A DNA stretch of 36,554 bases from Alloalcanivorax balearicus MACL04 (GTDB lineage Bacteria > Pseudomonadota > Gammaproteobacteria > Pseudomonadales > Alcanivoracaceae): the NCBI RefSeq assembly GCF_025532145.1, contig NZ_ARXS01000038.1, positions 1 to 36,554 on the forward strand, read 5' to 3'. The translations under genes were made by a program, and so were the position numbers. Below the pieces are notes generated by a model. That model saw only the letters and a program-made list of their open reading frames with translations, was not told the origin of the DNA and ran no database searches. Numbering within the stretch: position 1 is the stretch's first letter; every line of letters begins with the position of its first letter. Positions 32,045 to 36,554 of the stretch are shown here, in pieces.

Positions 32045-33817
32045 TCAGAGAGAGAAGCGGCGACGGCGGCGCACCGTCAGCAACCCCAGAACGGACAGCC
32101 ACAGCAGGGACAAAGCGCCGCCGCCTCCACCACCGGAGGAGCCACCGCCACTGTCACCGCCGTTATCACCATCACCGTCTCCGCCATCCTCCGCCGGTTC
32201 CACGGTCACGGTGACACTCGCTTCCACGCGCTCGTTATTGGCATCCACGCAGGCAAGGGTGAAAGTGAGTTCGCCGTCCAGGGAAGGCGTGATGGTTTCG
32301 CTGCCCTCCGTGGCTTTGACGCCGCCCCAGTCACCTTCCCCCGAGCAGTTGTCAGCGTTGCTCACCGACCAGGTCAGGGTGGTGCTTTCATTCAGGGTGA
32401 GGGTTTCCGGGTCGGCGCTGAGTTGAATGTCCGCGGTTACCGGCAGCTCGATGGTGACGGCGAACAGGGTGCCGAAGCCGGTGGCGTCGTTGGTGGAGAC
32501 GGTATTGCCCGCCTGGCCGCCCCGAGTGGTGGCGCCGTACAAGGTCTGCACCGTTCCATCGAGGGCTCCGGCGCTGAGTCCCGCCGGCAAGGCGCCGTCG
32601 GCTTCCACGTCGAAGGCATGCAGTACTTCGTACTGATCGTCGGAATGATCATCCGCTTGTCCCATGCGTACACGGAACAGAACACCCGCCCCATCCACGG
32701 CGCCCTCTTCCGCCACGGTACGGCGGGTGGTGCCATAGAGGTTGCCGTCTTCCGCCAGCACCAGCGGTCCCCAGGGCAGACGGCCATCGCCGGCCTCTTC
32801 CCCGAAGGCATGCACCACCGCGAAGCTGTCACTATCGCCGGGTTGGAAGCGCCATAGCGTGCTGAAGGAAGTGCCGTACAACCACTCCCCGACCTGTACC
32901 AAAGCGTGCTGCCCGGTGTGGCTGCCGTGGAAACAGCTATCGACACTGGCCGCCGAGCAGCCGTCAGCGTCCTTGGCAAAGGTACGCAGTAAGGTCATCG
33001 GTGTGGTGCCATCGGTGGCAGCCTGGGACAGATCGATGGAGAACAGCGTACCCATGCTTTGGTCGCCGTCCGGGACGGCATCGGGATCACCAACGCCGTC
33101 AGACTGGTCGCGTCCCGCCAGGCCGTACAGAACCTTGGCGTCTTCATCCAACACCAGCGCCACCGGCCGCTGGCCAAGCAAATAGGTAGCGTCCCCTTGC
33201 CGATGGTTCTCGAAATCCACCAGTTCCACCAACTGCCCTTCGGCGGAAAGCCGGAACAGGCCATTGCCGGCGCTCCCAGAACCACCGCCGAAATAGAGCG
33301 TGCCCTGGCTATCCACCACCGACAGGCCACGGGGAGTAAGATCACCACCAAACTCCGTGGCGGGATCTTCCGGCGTAACGACCAGGGAAACAGGCGCATC
33401 GTCCTCGCCCGGCTTCCAACCGTACACACCAGGCGCTCCCAGGCACGTGCCGCTGAAGCAAAGCGGATTGGTCAGGAAGTACATCGAAGAGTCATCCGCC
33501 ACCACCGGAGAAGGATTGGCGCCGCTACCGGGGTCGGAAAAATCGGCGGAAGTGAAACCGCCGTCTTCCAACGAATAAGCGTAGAAACGCACGGTCCCGG
33601 CACTGCTGGATCCCGGAGGGGCCACACCCACCAGGACCGAGGCTTCGCCGGAAGGAAGCAGCACGGGCGGGGCAATAGGCCCGGTGCTTTCGCCATCGAC
33701 AAACCGATGCAATATCTCTGGCGTCACATCCGCTAACGTCGAAGAGGTGATCAACAACAGAGCCGTGCCCAATCCCGCCAGCCAGGGACGGGGACTTGTT
33801 AGTGAATGCGGTGTCAT
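32045..33817 (-). CDS. Seven-repeat beta-propeller-like protein with Ig-like domain and GlyGly-CTERM tail (paralogue A)
   Basis: This is a 590-aa exported protein. The signal peptide ends near residue 29 (TLA before DVTPEIL). Seven blade-like segments are seen (VLVGVAPPG, MYFLTNP, LYFGGGSG, LYGLAGRD, LYGTSFS, LYGTTRRT, LYGATTRGG). An Ig-like domain with a Cys pair follows (ADNCSGEG and FTLACVD), then a Gly/Asp linker and a GGGGGG, membrane segment, RRRRR tail typical of GlyGly-CTERM sorting. AAGGAG lies 7 bases before the ATG at 33817. It is 16 bases after hasR and before hasA, so it is co-transcribed with the receptor. It shares architecture with the protein at 29212. Function is unknown. 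Confidence 0.72.
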   Translation of the reverse strand: MTPHSLTSPRPWLAGLGTALLLITSSTLADVTPEILHRFVDGESTGPIAPPVLLPSGEASVLVGVAPPGSSSAGTVRFYAYSLEDGGFTSADFSDPGSGANPSPVVADDSSMYFLTNPLCFSGTCLGAPGVYGWKPGEDDAPVSLVVTPEDPATEFGGDLTPRGLSVVDSQGTLYFGGGSGSAGNGLFRLSAEGQLVELVDFENHRQGDATYLLGQRPVALVLDEDAKVLYGLAGRDQSDGVGDPDAVPDGDQSMGTLFSIDLSQAATDGTTPMTLLRTFAKDADGCSAASVDSCFHGSHTGQHALVQVGEWLYGTSFSTLWRFQPGDSDSFAVVHAFGEEAGDGRLPWGPLVLAEDGNLYGTTRRTVAEEGAVDGAGVLFRVRMGQADDHSDDQYEVLHAFDVEADGALPAGLSAGALDGTVQTLYGATTRGGQAGNTVSTNDATGFGTLFAVTIELPVTADIQLSADPETLTLNESTTLTWSVSNADNCSGEGDWGGVKATEGSETITPSLDGELTFTLACVDANNERVEASVTVTVEPAEDGGDGDGDNGGDSGGGSSGGGGGGALSLLWLSVLGLLTVRRRRRFSL

Positions 33818-33833
33818 CAAAACACTCCTTCCT

Positions 33834-36329
33834 TCAAAATTTCAGTGAGACCGTGCCGGTAACGGTGCGGCCCGGCGCGATCCAGTAAGAGAGGCCGTTG
33901 AGTTCGGCGTAGTTGCGGTCGCGCAGGTTGTCCACCGCGAGCCGCAGGGTGAGGCGATCATTGGGCTGGTAGCTGGCCCAGGCGTCGTAGACGGTCCAGT
34001 CCACCACGTCTTCGTAGGCGCTGCCGCCGCGGCCATCGTTGTCTTCGTAGCGGGCCCGGGCGCCGAGCGTGAGTTTGCGATCGAGCAGACGCAGGCCGGC
34101 GCTCAAGGTGCCTTTCTTCACCGGCGGTAACAGATAGAACATGCCGCCGCCGTTGGCGTCGCCGATCGTGGTCGGCAGACAGTCGGTAAAGCAGCCGAGC
34201 GGGTAAGGGTCATAACCGCCCCGCCCCAAATCGTGCAGGGTCCGCGTCCAGCTGGCTTCGAGGAAATAACCGCCGGCGTCGTATTCGGCCTGCCATTCCA
34301 AGCCGTAGAAACGTACCTCGTCCCGCAGATTGACGAACGCCAGGGATTGGGAAGTGCTGGCTCCAGGGGCAGGCCCAATGACCCGCCCTTGGGTGATGTA
34401 GTCCTTGACGCGGGTGTCGAACCAGGCGGCTTTCATGCGCAGGCGATCACCGTTCTTGAACAAGGATTGCCAGTTGAGATTGGCCCCCACTTCCCAGGTA
34501 CGAGAACGTTCCGGTTCCAGACCGGGATTGGGAAAGAACGGAAAGGTATTGCCGATGTGGGCGCCCCACATGATCGACTCGGTGATGGCCGGCGGGCGCA
34601 CGCCCTGGCCGTAGCTGGCGAACAGTTGCAATGGATTGGCCACCTGCCAGGCGGCTTTCAATGTCGGCGAGACAAAGCCATCGTGGCGGGCCACGTCGAA
34701 CTTGCTATAAAGAAGGGTGTAGGGCGGGCGCACGCCGTCTTCGTTCTCCTGCCGCCCAACAAACATCTCGCCGTCGCCTTCGAGCCGGAACCAGTCGTAA
34801 CGCACACCGCCGGTCAATTCCCAGCCGTCATAATGGGCCAGGCGCGCCGTAGTGAAGGCGCTGATCACGGAGCGCTCCCCTTCCGGCGTCGGGCCGGCAA
34901 ACCAATCGGCGCCGCGCTCATCACCGCCGTTATCCGGTCGGGTCCAGTCGTGGTAAAACTCACCGCCATAGGTTAAGTCCAGAGAGCCGCGCCAATCGCC
35001 GACGAGCACCTGCATGTGGTTCACCAGGGTGCCGCCGACGGTGTTGGTCTCATAACGCAGATCAAACTCGCCGTAGTCGTCGTCCGGATCGTCCGGGCGA
35101 TACTCGTCATTGCGGGTGCGGGTGTAATAGAGGCTGGCGTCCAGGTCCCACCAGCGGCTGCCGGGGTAGAAGGCGTAGTTGATCAGGAAGGTGTCGGAGT
35201 GGATCTGGTTTTCATCGGTGGCGTCACTGCCGGGCGCAGTATTGCTGCCTTCATCGAAATCCGCTCGCAGGCCGATGTAGCTGAATTTGAGAGACTGATC
35301 CTCGGCAAAGCGCCAGGTGCTTTTCAGTAGCGCGGACCACTGCTCCTGACCGGTGAACTGGCTGGTGCCGTGCCAATAGCCGCCGCTGTTGCCGCCCCGT
35401 TCGCCTTTCTTGAACGCTCCCACGTTCTTACGGCTCACCGCCGCCATCAGATCCACGTTGTCACTGGCGCGTACGGCGCCGGCGACACTGCCGGAAAAGT
35501 GGTAGGCGTTATCACCGGTGGTGGCGTTGACGCGCCCGCCGGCTTTTTGTTCCGGCTTGAGCAGATCGTCCACGTCCAGGGTGCGGAAGTTGACCATGCC
35601 GCCGATCACCGCCGCGCCGCCGGCGCCGGAGCTGGGGCCTTTGCTGATATCCACGCCGGCCAGCAATTCCGGATCCACGTACACCTGGCCGTTGCTGCCG
35701 TGGCCACTTTGCTGGTAGTTCTGCCGGGTGCCGTCGATCATCACATTGACGCGGCCGAAATCCTGCAGGCCGCGAATATTCACCGACACCCCCGGATCCT
35801 GGCGGCTTTGCGAGGTATGCACGCCGGGCACCGCCGCCAACACATCGGAGGTATTGCGCGGCGGCATCCGGTCGATCTGATCCCGGGAGATGATCGTCAT
35901 GGACCCCGGCGTGCGATAGGCCCTCCCGCGCGGGTCCAGCTCACCGGTGACGGTCACCCGCGGCAACGGGTTGGCGTGGTCGTCGCCCTCTCCGCCTTCC
36001 TGGCGCAATACATATTGACCCCGCGCTTCCGGCTCGGCGCTGAGGCCGGTCCCGAGCAGTAGCGCGGCGAACCCATCCGGTACGGCATAGTGTCCGCGCA
36101 GTCCGCGAGTGTGTTTGCCCTCGGTGAGACCGGGATCGAAGTACATCACCACTCCGGCTTCCAGCGCGAAGCGATTCAACGCCGGTGCCAGGGCGCCAGC
36201 GGGTATCTGGTAGTGCCTTTGCGTCACGGAGGACGCCTCGGCTTGCGCCCGGGTCTGGCCGGGGCCGCCAAGCAGAAAGACCGCCGCCAGGATGCCCATG
36301 GCGAAGCGGGGTCGGAGACAGCGCTGCAT
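33834..36329 (-). CDS. hasR: TonB-dependent haem/haemophore receptor HasR with STN domain
   Basis: This is an 831-aa outer-membrane receptor. It has a signal peptide of about 28-30 residues, an STN signalling domain at about 36-112, a TonB-box-like RVTVTGE near 124-130, a plug at about 137-245 and a beta-barrel ending in TVSLKF with terminal Phe. His210 (SGHGSNG, plug) and His591 (GAHIG), the latter between VRPP and FPNPGLEPE motifs, match the two haem ligands of Serratia HasR (His189 and His603, FRAP/NPNL) in position. The ATG at 36329 is chosen over a TTG at 36338; GGGA sits about 10 bases upstream. An STN domain implies a sigma/anti-sigma pair, which is not in this window and could be beyond the right edge. 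Confidence 0.88.
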   Translation of the reverse strand: MQRCLRPRFAMGILAAVFLLGGPGQTRAQAEASSVTQRHYQIPAGALAPALNRFALEAGVVMYFDPGLTEGKHTRGLRGHYAVPDGFAALLLGTGLSAEPEARGQYVLRQEGGEGDDHANPLPRVTVTGELDPRGRAYRTPGSMTIISRDQIDRMPPRNTSDVLAAVPGVHTSQSRQDPGVSVNIRGLQDFGRVNVMIDGTRQNYQQSGHGSNGQVYVDPELLAGVDISKGPSSGAGGAAVIGGMVNFRTLDVDDLLKPEQKAGGRVNATTGDNAYHFSGSVAGAVRASDNVDLMAAVSRKNVGAFKKGERGGNSGGYWHGTSQFTGQEQWSALLKSTWRFAEDQSLKFSYIGLRADFDEGSNTAPGSDATDENQIHSDTFLINYAFYPGSRWWDLDASLYYTRTRNDEYRPDDPDDDYGEFDLRYETNTVGGTLVNHMQVLVGDWRGSLDLTYGGEFYHDWTRPDNGGDERGADWFAGPTPEGERSVISAFTTARLAHYDGWELTGGVRYDWFRLEGDGEMFVGRQENEDGVRPPYTLLYSKFDVARHDGFVSPTLKAAWQVANPLQLFASYGQGVRPPAITESIMWGAHIGNTFPFFPNPGLEPERSRTWEVGANLNWQSLFKNGDRLRMKAAWFDTRVKDYITQGRVIGPAPGASTSQSLAFVNLRDEVRFYGLEWQAEYDAGGYFLEASWTRTLHDLGRGGYDPYPLGCFTDCLPTTIGDANGGGMFYLLPPVKKGTLSAGLRLLDRKLTLGARARYEDNDGRGGSAYEDVVDWTVYDAWASYQPNDRLTLRLAVDNLRDRNYAELNGLSYWIAPGRTVTGTVSLKF

Positions 36330-36330
36330 T

Positions 36331-36351
36331 AATATCAATTCCCATTCTCAT
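36331..36351 (-). promoter_or_regulatory. Possible Fur box at the hasR start
   Basis: The minus strand reads ATGAGAATGGGAATTGATATT just before the hasR start. TGAGAAT is the core of many Fur boxes, and the right half is a partial match. It overlaps the translation start region rather than a clear promoter, so the call is weak. Iron control of the whole operon is expected from its function. Confidence 0.35.
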
Positions 36352-36510
36352 CCTTGTTCATCTGTGATGACGGACGAGATCGGGAAAGGGACAGTGATGG
36401 GGGAAAATTTTGGTCGGACGCCAGACCTTTTTGCGGGAGCAGTCCACGGACCAGCACTGCCCCATAATTGTGGAATGGCGCCTCGGCACGCCAGCTCGCT
36501 GCCCAGGCAG

Positions 36511-36546
36511 CTTCCCACAGACTGGACTACGAAGCCGCTGTGGGAG
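36511..36546. repeat. Degenerate REP-like palindrome at right edge
   Basis: CTTCCCACAG (36511-36520) and CTGTGGGAG (36538-36546) form an inverted repeat with one mismatch. ACGAAGCCGCTGTGGGAG (36529-36546) matches 17 of 18 bases of the hasF element on the opposite strand. It is probably a relative of the same repeat family in the untranslated region upstream of hasR. The rest of 36330-36554 shows no gene. Confidence 0.5.
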
Positions 36547-36554
36547 ATTCTATG

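Noticed and set aside
36090-36351. Alternative start of hasR at 36351
   Set aside because: ATGAGAATGGG begins a different frame that loses the signal peptide and STN sequence; the hasR frame starts at 36329.

Overview
The window looks like chromosomal DNA of a high-GC gammaproteobacterium. The Has-type haemophore locus, the small GlyGly-CTERM surface proteins and the GCTGTAGGAGC-type palindromic repeats fit Pseudomonas, Alcanivorax or Halomonas relatives. I cannot fix the genus from sequence alone. There are no tRNA or rRNA genes, no CRISPR array and no insertion sequences.

Left part (1-23588): a molybdenum-dependent catabolic island, best explained as furan carboxylate degradation (2-furoate and 2,5-furandicarboxylate, FDCA). 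At the left edge is the start of moaA on the minus strand. Divergent from it is a long plus-strand run (570-13179): three subunits of a xanthine-dehydrogenase-family hydroxylase (hmfABC-like), an acyl-CoA synthetase (hmfD-like), a crotonase (hmfE-like), a BenE-type carrier, a fused TRAP permease with its TAXI binding protein, and a ThDP-dependent enzyme. A minus-strand operon follows (16844 down to 13193): DctP, DctQ and DctM of a second TRAP importer, then a short-chain dehydrogenase. A third, plus-strand operon (17121-23588) encodes a UbiD-family decarboxylase (hmfF-like), an aldehyde dehydrogenase, a LysR regulator, a UbiX-type flavin prenyltransferase (hmfG-like), XdhC, a 54-codon remnant of a MobA/MocA-type nucleotidyltransferase, and an AraC regulator. 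Proposed flow: dicarboxylate is imported by a TRAP system and decarboxylated by UbiD with prenyl-FMN made by UbiX. The monoacid is activated by HmfD, hydroxylated by HmfABC and opened or hydrolysed by HmfE towards 2-oxoglutarate. The aldehyde dehydrogenase would feed in furfural-type aldehydes. Three near-identical palindromes (TGAT-N7-ATCAG) lie in the two divergent control regions and look like one shared operator.

Right part (36329 down to 23573, all minus strand): one compact haem-acquisition operon. Its order is hasR (TonB-dependent receptor with STN domain), a beta-propeller GlyGly-CTERM protein, hasA haemophore, a second beta-propeller GlyGly-CTERM protein, hasD, hasE, hasF, haem oxygenase hemO, and ybaN (DUF454). 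It covers capture, secretion of the haemophore, uptake and ring cleavage. The two propeller proteins on either side of hasA are not part of the classical Has systems and are the most novel element here. hasF carries a palindromic repeat inserted in its signal-peptide region and an apparent 1-base frameshift. A strong terminator-like hairpin separates hasA from the downstream genes. The last 225 bases hold a possible Fur site and a second degenerate palindromic repeat, with no gene seen.
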